Part shown: positions 7,164 through 15,909 of the stretch, piece after piece
Layout: the number at the start of each line of letters is the position of its first letter
Position numbering within the stretch: the first letter of the stretch is position 1
Source: Mucilaginibacter sp. dw_454
GTDB lineage: Bacteria > Bacteroidota > Bacteroidia > Sphingobacteriales > Sphingobacteriaceae
Assembly: GCF_018449775.1 (NCBI RefSeq)
Contig: NZ_JAAVVB010000009.1
Span: forward strand, 1-64,000
Reading direction: 5' to 3'
DNA: 64,000 nucleotides
Notes under the pieces: model-generated
What the model was told of the DNA's origin: nothing
The model's database searches: none
Seen by the model: the letters and a program-made list of their open reading frames with translations, nothing else
Program-made: the position numbers and the translations under genes

Positions 7164-10151
7164 TTATGCCAGCTTTCGTTTAACTTCTACGTTTTCGTAA
7201 GCTTCAACAATGTCGCCTACTTCAATGTTGTTAAAGTTTTGAATGTTCAGACCGCACTCGTAGTTGGCGTTCACTTCTTTTACGTCGTCTTTGAAACGTT
7301 TTAATGAAGCCAGTTCGCCGGTGTAGATAACCACACCCTCGCGGATAATGCGGATCTTGCTGTTACGGGTAATTTTACCGTCTAACACCATACAACCTGC
7401 AATGGTACCCACTTTGCTGATCTTGAACGTTTCGCGAATCTCAACATTGGCAACAATCTTCTCTTCGAATGTTGGCGCCAACATACCTTCCATCGCCGCT
7501 TTGATCTCGTTGATCGCGTCGTAGATGATAGAGTATAACCTGATGTCGATTTGCTCGGCCTCGGCCAGTTTACGCGCACCGCCTGACGGGCGCACCTGGA
7601 AACCGATGATGATCGCATCTGATGCAGATGCCAGCAATACGTCCGATTCTGAGATCTGACCCACTGCCTTCGAGATCACATTTACCTGGATCTGCTCGGT
7701 AGATAGTTTCAGCAATGAATCTGCCAAAGCTTCGATTGAACCATCCACGTCACCCTTAACAATAATATTCAGCTCCTTGAAGTTACCAACCGCTAAACGA
7801 CGGCCAATCTCATCCAAAGTAATGTGTTTCTGTGTACGTAAACCTTGCTCGCGTTGTAATTGTAAGCGTTTGTTGGCAATTTCGCGTGCTTCAGTTTCAC
7901 TGTCTAATACGTTAAATTTATCGCCAGCTGTTGGTGCGCCTTGCATACCCAATACCTGTACCGGTGTTGACGGGCCTGCAGATTCTACACGCTGACCACG
8001 CTCATTGGTTAAAGCTTTAACACGTCCGCTGTAGCAACCAGCCAGAATAGGATCACCTACTTTTAAACGGCCAGCCTGTACCAGGATGGTGGTAACAATA
8101 CCACGGCCCTTATCTAACGCTGCCTCAATAACAGTACCTACGGCACGTTTATTAGGGTTAGCGGTTAGTTCTAACAGTTCGGCTTCTAATAATACTTTCT
8201 CAAGTAATAGCTCCACATTCAAACCGGTTTTAGCCGAGATCTCTTGTGTCTGATATTTACCACCCCACTCTTCAACCAAAATATTCATGGCCGATAGTTG
8301 CTCACGTACCTTATCGGCGTTAGCACCCGGGCGATCCATTTTGTTAAAGGCGAAGATAATAGGAGCGCCTGCGGCCTGCGCGTGGTTTATAGCCTCGCGG
8401 GTTTGCGGCATCACGCTATCGTCTGCAGCAATTACAATGATAACAATATCTGTTACCTGTGCACCCCTGGCACGCATAGCGGTAAACGCTTCGTGGCCCG
8501 GTGTATCCAGGAATGTAATTTTGCCTTTGTCGCCAGGCAGGGTTACCTCATAGGCACCGATGTGCTGGGTAATACCACCGGCTTCGCCGCCAATAACGTT
8601 AGTTTTACGTATAAAGTCCAACAGGGATGTTTTACCATGATCGACGTGACCCATGATGGTAACAATCGGCGCACGAGGAACCAGGTCTCCCGGTTCATCA
8701 GGCTGATCAAGGATAAATTCCTCGTCCTGTGGTTTAACAAACTCAATCTGGTAACCAAACTCATCAGCAACAATGCTTAGGGTTTCGGCGTCCAAACGTT
8801 GGTTAATGGATACAAACATGCCCAGGCTCATACAGGTAGAAATGATCTGTGTTACAGAAACATCCATCATGATAGCCAGCTCATTCGCGGTAACAAACTC
8901 GGTAACTTTCAGCACTTTTGATTGTGCATCTTCCGCCATTTGTAATTCGTCCGCATTTGCAGCCACATCATCACGTTTTTGACGACGGAACTTAGCACGC
9001 TGTGCAAACTTACCAGACTTACCGGCACCGCTTAAACGGGCAAGTGTAGCCTTAATTTGGTCTTGTATGTCTTTTTCTGTAGGCTCTTCTTTTGGAGTAG
9101 AAGGAGCGTTACGATTGAAATTATTATTGGGGCGATTACCTTGATAACCTCCGCCTTGACCCGGCGGGCGGTTGTTAAAGTTAGGGCGCTGGCCGTTATT
9201 GTTATTATTATTGTTGTTATTGCCGCCACCTTGCTGGCCACCACCACCTTGAGGGTTGGTGCCTTGCTGTTGGTTGTTGTTTGGCGCACCCGGACCACCC
9301 TGACCAGGGCCGTCTTTACGTTTACGCTTACGTTTTTGGTCGGCGTTGGTGTTTGATGACGACGCTACCGGGTTACGTTTTGGTGCAACAGGTAAAGTTA
9401 TCTTACCAACAATATTTGGTCCGCTAAGGCGCTCTGCCTTTGCTCTGATTACGTCTTCGCCTTCACCATTTCCGGTGTTTGGTTCTTCGGCAGCAGGTTT
9501 AACCGCTACAGGTGCAACAGGTGCTTTCGGCGCTTCAGTTTTTGGTGCTTCCGTCGCAACTACGGGTTTAACCTCTGCAACCGGTTCAGGCGCTTTAGGC
9601 GCTTCGGGTGCAGGTGCTGGTACCGGTTTAACTTCTGCAACCGGTTCTGGTGCTTTTGGCTCTTCTTTAGCTTTTTCGGCCGGTTTGGCGTTCAGGTTGT
9701 CAAGGTCTATTTTACCTACAACTTTAACTCCGCGGCGCTCATCAGTGCTTTCCTCGGCCTTTACAGGCTCTGGTGCAGCTGCCGGTGTTACGGGTGCCGG
9801 GGCCGGCTTTTCTGGTGCCGGTGGCGCAGCAGTAAAGTTTCCTGCGTTCTTAATCAGGATCTCTTCGTTCTCGAAATCCCTTGAACGGCGGGTCTCCACC
9901 GGTTTTTCAGGAACAGCCGCAGCTTCGTCTTTACGTATCTTGCCGATACTGATTTGCTTTGCTTCTTCCTTAATGCTTTTATCAACAGCAAACTCTTTTA
10001 ACAAAGTATTGTACATGTCGTTATCCAGCTTCGCCATAGGTTGTTTTTCAACCTTATAGCCTTTTGAAGCAAGGAAATCAACAATGGTACCCATACCAAT
10101 GTTAAGCTCTTTTACTGCTTTAAATAATTTTATCGATTTGTCTTCTGACAT
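7164..10151 (-). CDS. infB: Translation initiation factor IF-2
   Basis: 995 aa. GTPase that brings initiator tRNA to the 30S subunit. G-domain motifs are complete: GHVDHGKT (501-508), DTPGHEAF, NKMDRPGA and SAKTG. After it come the usual domains II-IV, ending near VEVKRKLA. The N-terminal half is long and low in complexity: alternating Pro/Ala/Glu/Val repeats (about residues 110-230, with an EAPKAPEPVAEVKPV unit repeated) then a basic Asn/Gly/Gln-rich stretch containing nine consecutive Asn (about 280-360). Third gene of rimP-nusA-infB. An extra -7 element upstream suggests separate expression as well. Confidence 0.97.
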   Translation of the reverse strand: MSEDKSIKLFKAVKELNIGMGTIVDFLASKGYKVEKQPMAKLDNDMYNTLLKEFAVDKSIKEEAKQISIGKIRKDEAAAVPEKPVETRRSRDFENEEILIKNAGNFTAAPPAPEKPAPAPVTPAAAPEPVKAEESTDERRGVKVVGKIDLDNLNAKPAEKAKEEPKAPEPVAEVKPVPAPAPEAPKAPEPVAEVKPVVATEAPKTEAPKAPVAPVAVKPAAEEPNTGNGEGEDVIRAKAERLSGPNIVGKITLPVAPKRNPVASSSNTNADQKRKRKRKDGPGQGGPGAPNNNQQQGTNPQGGGGQQGGGNNNNNNNNNGQRPNFNNRPPGQGGGYQGNRPNNNFNRNAPSTPKEEPTEKDIQDQIKATLARLSGAGKSGKFAQRAKFRRQKRDDVAANADELQMAEDAQSKVLKVTEFVTANELAIMMDVSVTQIISTCMSLGMFVSINQRLDAETLSIVADEFGYQIEFVKPQDEEFILDQPDEPGDLVPRAPIVTIMGHVDHGKTSLLDFIRKTNVIGGEAGGITQHIGAYEVTLPGDKGKITFLDTPGHEAFTAMRARGAQVTDIVIIVIAADDSVMPQTREAINHAQAAGAPIIFAFNKMDRPGANADKVREQLSAMNILVEEWGGKYQTQEISAKTGLNVELLLEKVLLEAELLELTANPNKRAVGTVIEAALDKGRGIVTTILVQAGRLKVGDPILAGCYSGRVKALTNERGQRVESAGPSTPVQVLGMQGAPTAGDKFNVLDSETEAREIANKRLQLQREQGLRTQKHITLDEIGRRLAVGNFKELNIIVKGDVDGSIEALADSLLKLSTEQIQVNVISKAVGQISESDVLLASASDAIIIGFQVRPSGGARKLAEAEQIDIRLYSIIYDAINEIKAAMEGMLAPTFEEKIVANVEIRETFKISKVGTIAGCMVLDGKITRNSKIRIIREGVVIYTGELASLKRFKDDVKEVNANYECGLNIQNFNNIEVGDIVEAYENVEVKRKLA

Positions 10152-10181
10152 TTATTATTACTTTCTCTGCTTGATTTTATG

Positions 10182-10189
10182 CAAAAATA
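10182..10189 (-). promoter_or_regulatory. Possible infB promoter (-7 element)
   Basis: On the minus strand TATTTTTG fits the Bacteroidota -7 consensus TAnnTTTG, 31 nt before the infB start. No clear -33 TTTG was found, so this is tentative. Confidence 0.4.
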
Positions 10190-10214
10190 CGATTTTTAAT
10201 TCGCTTAATTGTTT

Positions 10215-11450
10215 TTATTCAAATTCTGCTTGCAATACTGATAGAACTTCTTTGATAGTTTCTTCTTCTAAATCGGTACGTTTTACCAATTCATGAACAG
10301 TTAACGCTAAAACTGATTTTGCTGTGTCTAAACCAATGCGTTTAAACTCGTCCAAAATCCAGCTATCAATCTCGTCTGAGAATTCTTCAATATCCACATC
10401 CTCGTCGTGCTCATCGGCCTCACGGTAAACGTCGATCTCGTAGCCTGTCAATTTGCCTGCCAATTTAATGTTATGGCCACCACGACCGATAGCTAATGAT
10501 ACCTGGTCTGGTTTCAAATACACCGCGGCAGTTTTTTTCTCGTCGTCTAACTTGATCGAAGTGATCTTAGCCGGCGATAAAGCACGCTGTATATATAACT
10601 GTGTATTATTGGTAAAGTTGATTACGTCGATGTTCTCATTTTTCAACTCGCGAACGATACCGTGGATACGTGAACCTTTCATACCTACGCAGGCACCAAC
10701 CGGGTCAATACGGTCATCGTACGATTCAACAGCTACTTTAGCTCTTTCTCCCGGCTCGCGAACAATCTTTTTGATCGTGATCAGACCATCAAAAATCTCC
10801 GGAACTTCAAGCTCAAATAAACGCTGTAAGAACTCTGGCGCAGTACGGGAGATGATGATCTTAGGATTGCTGTTCATCATGTCTACTTTGTAAACAATTG
10901 CTTTTACGCTGTCGCCTTTTTTGAAGTAATCGGCAGGTATTTGCTCTGTTTTTGGTAATAAAAGCTCGTTGCCTTCATCATCCAATACCAAAGTTTCTTT
11001 TTTCCAAACCTGGTAAACCTCGCCGGTAACTATCTCACCCACACGGTCCTTGTATTTTTTGAAGATCTCGTCTTTCTCCAGTTCCAGAATTTTTGAAACC
11101 AGTGTTTGGCGTGCAGCTAAAATAGCACGACGGCCAAAGCTCTCTAAAGTGATCTGTTCGATATACTCGTCGCCAACTTCCAGGTCCTCGTCTAATTTCT
11201 TAGCTTCAGCTAATTCAATTTCCAGGTCGTCGTCCTCACTAAACCCGTCTTCCATAACCACACGTGTGCGCCAAATTTCCAAGTCACCATTGTCGGTGTT
11301 TACAATCACGTCACAGTTTTCGTCGTTGCCGTATTTTTTACGGATCATGCTTCTGAAAACGTCTTCCAGCACGCTCATCATCGTCGGGCGATCAATGTTT
11401 TTGAAATCTTTGAATTCCTGGAATGAATCAATTAAATTAATATTGCTCAT
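10215..11450 (-). CDS. nusA: Transcription termination/antitermination factor NusA
   Basis: 411 aa. Binds RNA polymerase and nascent RNA to modulate pausing, termination and antitermination. NusA N-domain (1-125), S1 domain (about 135-200; VGEIVTGEVYQV), KH1 (about 235-285, loop MKGSR) and KH2 (about 300-350, loop GRGGHN). It lacks the C-terminal acidic repeats of E. coli NusA but ends in an acidic tail, as is normal for this phylum. Middle gene of rimP-nusA-infB. Confidence 0.97.
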   Translation of the reverse strand: MSNINLIDSFQEFKDFKNIDRPTMMSVLEDVFRSMIRKKYGNDENCDVIVNTDNGDLEIWRTRVVMEDGFSEDDDLEIELAEAKKLDEDLEVGDEYIEQITLESFGRRAILAARQTLVSKILELEKDEIFKKYKDRVGEIVTGEVYQVWKKETLVLDDEGNELLLPKTEQIPADYFKKGDSVKAIVYKVDMMNSNPKIIISRTAPEFLQRLFELEVPEIFDGLITIKKIVREPGERAKVAVESYDDRIDPVGACVGMKGSRIHGIVRELKNENIDVINFTNNTQLYIQRALSPAKITSIKLDDEKKTAAVYLKPDQVSLAIGRGGHNIKLAGKLTGYEIDVYREADEHDEDVDIEEFSDEIDSWILDEFKRIGLDTAKSVLALTVHELVKRTDLEEETIKEVLSVLQAEFE

Positions 11451-11489
11451 TTTTCATTAAAATTATTTGTTCTTAAAGGTAATGAAGCG

Positions 11490-11524
11490 ATCATGAGCGT
11501 GTTTTTTAAGCGGCTGCTCATGAT
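11490..11524. other. Hairpin in the rimP-nusA gap
   Basis: ATCATGAGC (11490-11498) and GCTCATGAT (11516-11524) are exact inverted copies between the rimP stop and the nusA start. No T-run, so more likely an RNA-processing or stability hairpin within the operon transcript than a terminator. Confidence 0.5.
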
Positions 11525-11531
11525 GGTTTTC

Positions 11532-12002
11532 TTACTTAAATGATATTAAAACTTTAGTTTCTGATATTTGCTCTAAGGGGATTACACTTTCAATAACTTC
11601 GGCTTTTTTCCCTTTTTCTTTTATTTTTTCTTCAATCATAATGGCATCTTCGGTTAACCCGTTTAAAGTGCCTTCTCTTTTGCTGCCGTCGGCCATTTTA
11701 ATAGACAACGTACGGCCAATGTTTTTGGTGTATTGTCTGGGCATGGTTAGCGGCATATCTATGCCCGGCGATGAAACCTCCAGGTTATACGCCGTCTCAA
11801 TTACATTTTCCTCTTCCAGCTTAAAGCCTACGTAACGGCTTACCTGCACACATTCTGCAATACCAACACCCTTATCGCCATCAAGCAGGATGATCAGTTT
11901 TCCGTTACTGTGCAGTTTGGCACTCACTAAAAACACATCGGGCCTTTCTATTTCGGCTATCTTTTCGTTAACCAGCTCAATAACCCTTTTTTCAATATTC
12001 AT
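11532..12002 (-). CDS. rimP: Ribosome maturation factor RimP
   Basis: 156 aa from the ATG at 12002. RimP helps 30S subunit assembly. The typical motifs are present: a GDKGVGIAECVQVSRYVGF segment and the EVSSPGID block (about 78-85), followed by an Sm-like C-domain. A longer reading frame to 12074 is open but would run into the leader hairpin and contains no family sequence, so I reject it. First gene of rimP-nusA-infB. Confidence 0.94.
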   Translation of the reverse strand: MNIEKRVIELVNEKIAEIERPDVFLVSAKLHSNGKLIILLDGDKGVGIAECVQVSRYVGFKLEEENVIETAYNLEVSSPGIDMPLTMPRQYTKNIGRTLSIKMADGSKREGTLNGLTEDAIMIEEKIKEKGKKAEVIESVIPLEQISETKVLISFK

Positions 12003-12063
12003 TATTCGCCTTCGCTTTTTTCCGTCCCGATGGTCATTGGCCCGGGAATTTTGGTATACTAAA

Positions 12064-12086
12064 AGAGGGGGCAAATGGCCCCCTCT
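12064..12086 (-). promoter_or_regulatory. GC-rich leader hairpin ahead of rimP-nusA-infB
   Basis: AGAGGGGGC (12064-12072) pairs perfectly with GCCCCCTCT (12078-12086) over a 5-nt loop. On the minus strand it is followed by only three T's. It lies about 10 nt after the predicted transcription start of the operon and about 60 nt before the rimP start codon, where it could act as an attenuator. It could alternatively be the terminator of the lipoprotein gene at 12135-12551. Confidence 0.6.
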
Positions 12087-12100
12087 TTATTAATTAGATG

Positions 12101-12131
12101 CAAATATAGCTAAAATATTTAAATATTCAAA
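12101..12131 (-). promoter_or_regulatory. Promoter of rimP-nusA-infB
   Basis: On the minus strand TTTG (12131-12128), a 19-nt spacer and TATATTTG (12108-12101) match the Bacteroidota -33/-7 consensus exactly in sequence and spacing. Predicted transcription start about 12095, giving a leader of some 90 nt. Confidence 0.7.
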
Positions 12132-12134
12132 GCG

Positions 12135-12551
12135 CTACAGCTTAAAAATCAAATCGGTATAGTGCAATTGCCCCGGCTTGGTGCGCCCGCGCACATAGTC
12201 CCAAATAGATTTGTTGCCGGCATAGTTATAATAGCGCAAAAAATAGGTGCGTTGCTTTACAAAAGGCGTATCAGGCGTAAAAACAACGGCGCCGTTGTTA
12301 ACCAAATACCGACCAGGCTGTGTAGGCTGGTAATCTTTCAGATCCGTATCTGCCGGCAGGCGAGATATAGAAAATAAGCTCTGCCAGTTTTTTATGCTAT
12401 CGCGATCAATGTCATTTAAAATCACCGGGTCAATGCCGACGATCTTTAATGAGCGATTGCTGTCGATGAGGCTAATATGCACGGCCGATGCAGGCGGCTC
12501 ATGACGGCATCCCCAACAAAAAAATAACAAAAGAAAAATATAGCGTTTCAA
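12135..12551 (-). CDS. Hypothetical lipoprotein
   Basis: 138 aa with a short lipoprotein signal (LLLFFCWGC, cysteine about residue 15). I do not recognise the family. The mature part has a run compatible with a small beta domain (RYLVNNGAVVFTPDTPFVKQRTYFLRYYNYAG). It sits between the S9 peptidase and the rimP operon, all on the minus strand, and its stop lies 4 nt before the -33 box of the rimP promoter. Confidence 0.7.
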   Translation of the reverse strand: MKRYIFLLLFFCWGCRHEPPASAVHISLIDSNRSLKIVGIDPVILNDIDRDSIKNWQSLFSISRLPADTDLKDYQPTQPGRYLVNNGAVVFTPDTPFVKQRTYFLRYYNYAGNKSIWDYVRGRTKPGQLHYTDLIFKL

Positions 12552-12605
12552 ACCTGCGGTATTTTGTAATTAAGTGTTTTTTAGCGATTTTAAACATATC
12601 AAAAA

Positions 12606-12696
12606 CGTCATTGCGAGCGAGGTACGAGCGTGGCAATCTCCTGATAAGCGAAATAGCAAATTATCCGGAGATCGCCATGCTACGCTCGCGATGACG
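12606..12696. repeat. REP-like palindrome
   Basis: CGTCATTGCGAGCGAGGTACGAGCG... pairs with ...GCTACGCTCGCGATGACG. It shows the CGAGGTACGAGCG variant that is also found in the arrays flanking the GIY-YIG gene. Confidence 0.82.
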
Positions 12697-12713
12697 TGTC
12701 GGTGATGTTTTTA

Positions 12714-12767
12714 AGTGAAACAAAATATGACCTAAAAGTCATTTTTGGTGTTTCATTTTGTTTCACT
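12714..12767. other. 13-bp inverted repeat with nested dyad
   Basis: AGTGAAACAAAAT (12714-12726) and ATTTTGTTTCACT (12755-12767) are exact inverted copies. The loop contains a second small dyad ATGAC...GTCAT. The same ATTTTGTTTCACT word recurs just after ansA at 29768. No T-tract on either side. Confidence 0.55.
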
Positions 12768-12864
12768 CTGTTTTTGTATTTATTTAATAATCAATTATTT
12801 GACAAAAAATACTGTTTCACTTGTTTCAGCTGTTGCACACACGCATGAAACAAAACAGCGACGG

Positions 12865-15300
12865 CTACTGACCCTTCAACGTGGTCTCAAACAGCTTATA
12901 GATGCGCTTGTACTCATCGGTCCAGCTGCTGGGCTGTACAAACCCGTGATCTTCTACAGGGTATGAGGCCAGGCTCCAATTATCCTTATGCAGCTCAATC
13001 AGTTTCTGACTCAGGCGTACAATGTCCTGGTAGTTTACGTTTTGATCTATCATGCCATGCAGCATCAGCAGGTTGCCTTTCAATCCATCGGCAAAGTATA
13101 TAGGCGAGCTGGCGCGATAGGCATTCTCGTCATTAAACGGCTCGTTCAGGATCTCTGAGGTATAGCCATGATTGTAATGCGCCCAGTCGGTAACCGAGCG
13201 GATAGCGCCGCCTGCGGCAAACACATCAGGCTCGGTAAACATGGCCATCAAAGTCATGAAACCACCGTACGAGCCGCCGTACATGCCCACGTGTTTAGGG
13301 TTAACACCATACTTGTCAACCAATAGCTTCACACCGTCTACCTGGTCGGTCAGATCCTTACCACCCATATGGCGGTAGATGGCAGTGCGCCAGTCGCGGC
13401 CATAGCCTGCGCTGCCCGAGTAGTCGAGCTGCAGTACGGTATAGCCGTTATCGGTCAGCATGTTGTTAAACATATACTCGCGGAAGTAGTGCTCGCTCCA
13501 GCCATACATTACGTTTTGCAGGTAGCCTGCACCATGTACAAATACCACGGCAGGTTTCGACGGATCGGGCTTGGCAGGCAGGTACAGGTGTGCATACACA
13601 TCGCTACCATAACGGTTCTTAAATGTAATCAGCTGCGGGTCACGCCATGGGTATGACTTGAACTCCTCGGTTAATGAGTTGGTAACCTGCGTGGCGGTAG
13701 CGCCGGGCTTATTGGGCTGAATGTACAACTCATCAGGCTTATTGGTATACGAGTAGTTAATAGCCAGCCATTGCTCATCAGGCGATAGGGTGACCGTATT
13801 GGTGCCTTTCATCGTAGTCAGCTTAACCGGCTCGCCGCCAGTAACCGGTACCTTATAGAAATGTGTAATGCCGGGATGCTCCATGTTGGCCGTAAAGTAG
13901 AAAGTCTTCTTGTCTGCCGATAGCTGCAGGGTCTGCACTTCCGACTTGCCGCTGGTGATTTGCTTCTTACTGCCGTTGGTGACATCCTCGACAAACAGGT
14001 GCGCATAGCCGGGATCTTCGCTTTCAAAGTAGATATGCGTATTGTCTACCCAGCCCAACTCATAAAAGCCAGGGCCGCCAACCCAGGCGTCATTATGTTC
14101 GCGGTCTAAAGGCGAGAGCTTACCTGTAGCGGCATCCAGCTTCATGATCCAGCGATCCTTATTGTCTTGTGCAATTACCATGGCAACGGCATACTTGCCG
14201 TCCTCGCTCCATTGGGTACGGATGATGTTTACTTGGCGATCTTCATTGCGTTTGCTGCGCTGCTCCAACTCCTTTGGGTAATCCTTAAAGTAAGCCGGGA
14301 TGTCTTTGATCCCCGGAATGCCGGCAACGGATACGCGGTAAACGCTATCTCGCTGGGTATCGAAGATGTATGATTCGGAGGTATTCTCTGGTGCCCCAAC
14401 TTTGGTGCGGTTAGGGATATCCTCTGTAAAACCGGAAGCGGTTACGTAATTAGGCACGTTGGTGCGCTTGGCGTCGGTCGCTATTTTGACCAGGTTATAG
14501 GTCACAAACCGTCCGTCCGGGCTTAGCGTGGTGCCGCTTACAAACTCATCACCAACGGCTATTTCTTTCAGTTTCCTGACTTCGAACTGCTTGGCCTGAA
14601 TGGAATCCAGCTTGCGGTCCTTTTCTCTTACTTTGATGATGTCAAACACCTCTAGTTGCTCAGCTTTTAGCCAACGTTCCTGCTCGCTGCCTGCTGCCTG
14701 GGTTTGGGCAGCACGTGCAGCTCCTCCGCTACCACCCAGCCCACTACGGCGACCACCGCCGCCCGTCGGGCCTGCCGGTGCCGCAGGCGCTGCTGCGGAG
14801 TGTACGAAATTGGTGATCTGCACCAACTCGCCATTATTGATATTTAAAGAATATAAGTTATCGGCACGGCTGAAGATCACCTTGCTTTGGTCGGCGCTGA
14901 AAGATGGATTTCCTTCGCGCTCGGTGGTGGCAGTCAGTTGGCGTGTCTTGCCGGTTTTGATGTCTAAGAGAAACAGGTCCCCATTCTTTTCATAGAGCTT
15001 TTGGGTGTGGATCTTGTTCCACTCGCCGTTCTCGGTGGTGAAGGTGCGCTGTTCGTCAATACCGATTTTCGTCGGTTTGGTGCTTGCCGGCGTGACGGCA
15101 AATAGCTCATCGCGATCGGTACTGTTTGGGTTCCAGTTAAAGTAGAGTTTCTTGCTGTCATCGCTCCAATGAATGTTGGAGGGTGCCACGCCCATCCATT
15201 TTGGGTCGCGCATGATCTTTTCGACAGTTAGGGTTTCCAGTTTTTGGGCATAGCTTGCCGAACAAATTGGGATAAGTAGTGCAGTTAATAAGCGTTTCAT
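12865..15300 (-). CDS. S9 family prolyl oligopeptidase / dipeptidyl peptidase
   Basis: 811 aa from the ATG at 15300, which begins a clear signal peptide (to about SASYAQ). An N-terminal beta-propeller (about 40-530) is followed by an alpha/beta-hydrolase domain with the nucleophile motif GGSYGG, a catalytic Asp in the MLHGMIDQNVNY segment and His in VEDHGF. Exported serine exopeptidase, probably removing dipeptides in the periplasm. A glycine/alanine/proline-rich insertion of about 40 residues (around residues 175-215) interrupts the propeller. Upstream in-frame ATG at 15321 would extend past the signal peptide and was not chosen. Confidence 0.93.
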   Translation of the reverse strand: MKRLLTALLIPICSASYAQKLETLTVEKIMRDPKWMGVAPSNIHWSDDSKKLYFNWNPNSTDRDELFAVTPASTKPTKIGIDEQRTFTTENGEWNKIHTQKLYEKNGDLFLLDIKTGKTRQLTATTEREGNPSFSADQSKVIFSRADNLYSLNINNGELVQITNFVHSAAAPAAPAGPTGGGGRRSGLGGSGGAARAAQTQAAGSEQERWLKAEQLEVFDIIKVREKDRKLDSIQAKQFEVRKLKEIAVGDEFVSGTTLSPDGRFVTYNLVKIATDAKRTNVPNYVTASGFTEDIPNRTKVGAPENTSESYIFDTQRDSVYRVSVAGIPGIKDIPAYFKDYPKELEQRSKRNEDRQVNIIRTQWSEDGKYAVAMVIAQDNKDRWIMKLDAATGKLSPLDREHNDAWVGGPGFYELGWVDNTHIYFESEDPGYAHLFVEDVTNGSKKQITSGKSEVQTLQLSADKKTFYFTANMEHPGITHFYKVPVTGGEPVKLTTMKGTNTVTLSPDEQWLAINYSYTNKPDELYIQPNKPGATATQVTNSLTEEFKSYPWRDPQLITFKNRYGSDVYAHLYLPAKPDPSKPAVVFVHGAGYLQNVMYGWSEHYFREYMFNNMLTDNGYTVLQLDYSGSAGYGRDWRTAIYRHMGGKDLTDQVDGVKLLVDKYGVNPKHVGMYGGSYGGFMTLMAMFTEPDVFAAGGAIRSVTDWAHYNHGYTSEILNEPFNDENAYRASSPIYFADGLKGNLLMLHGMIDQNVNYQDIVRLSQKLIELHKDNWSLASYPVEDHGFVQPSSWTDEYKRIYKLFETTLKGQ

Positions 15301-15326
15301 AAATTCAGTTAATGATGACAAGTTAC

Positions 15327-15334
15327 TAATTTTG
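15327..15334 (+). promoter_or_regulatory. Possible promoter of the GNAT gene (-7)
   Basis: TAATTTTG matches TAnnTTTG, 17 nt before the ATG at 15352. No good -33 box; tentative. Confidence 0.45.
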
Positions 15335-15351
15335 ACTGATTACTTTTATAT

Positions 15352-15867
15352 ATGGAACTACAAGGCGACGGATTTAAACTTAGGACCTGGCAACTGCAGG
15401 ACGCAACCGCCCTGCAAGAGCATGCCAACAATAGCAACGTGTCACGATACCTATCTGATCGCTTTCCATATCCTTATACGTTGGAGGATGCCAATTTCTT
15501 CATCAACCTACAATTGAAGCAGTCGCCGGTAACCAATTTTGTGATCGATATTGATGGTGAACTGGCAGGTGGAATCAGCCTGGAGATGCGCGGCGATGTC
15601 TATAGTAAAACTCCAAGATTAGGCTACTGGCTTGGCGAAAAGCATTGGGGTAAAGGCATCATCACCAAAGCAACTCAATTGATATGCGGCTATGGCTTTG
15701 CCAAGCTGGATATTATTTGTATCCAGGCGGTTGTTTTCGACCCCAACATTGCCTCTATGCGGGTGCTTGAAAAAGCAGGTTTTATTAAGCAGGGAATCCT
15801 GGCAAGGTCGGTAGTTAAAAACGGCGAAGTATTCGATGAGTATATCTATGCCTTATATCAAATTTAA
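15352..15867 (+). CDS. GNAT acetyltransferase (RimJ/RimL-like)
   Basis: 171-aa GNAT-fold N-acetyltransferase. Strand beta4 (GYWLGEKHWGKGIITKA, about 88-104) carries the acetyl-CoA pyrophosphate-binding pattern, and PNIASMRVLEKAGF (about 135-148) is the RimJ/RimL-type motif B. Substrate cannot be told from sequence. Divergent from the S9 peptidase and 42 nt upstream of the NAD(P)HX repair gene. Confidence 0.9.
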   Translation: MELQGDGFKLRTWQLQDATALQEHANNSNVSRYLSDRFPYPYTLEDANFFINLQLKQSPVTNFVIDIDGELAGGISLEMRGDVYSKTPRLGYWLGEKHWGKGIITKATQLICGYGFAKLDIICIQAVVFDPNIASMRVLEKAGFIKQGILARSVVKNGEVFDEYIYALYQI

Positions 15868-15909
15868 CATCGCATCAAACAAAACACATCAAGCGTTAAT
15901 TTATACCGT

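Larger units (their letters stand above)
12552..12864. other. Non-coding interval with REP and nested inverted repeat
   Basis: 313 bp between two minus-strand genes. It holds a REP-like palindrome (12606-12696) and a separate inverted repeat (12714-12767). The remainder is AT-rich with several scattered TGTTTCA/TGAAACA words (12753, 12761, 12811, 12820, 12843). No ORF is convincing. Confidence 0.7.

Noticed and set aside
9346..10059. 237-codon open frame opposite infB
   Set aside because: Antisense to the low-complexity Pro/Ala/Glu-rich part of IF-2; its Gly/Thr/Ser-rich translation is the mirror of that composition.
12003..12074. N-terminal extension of RimP
   Set aside because: It would start inside the leader hairpin and has no resemblance to RimP.
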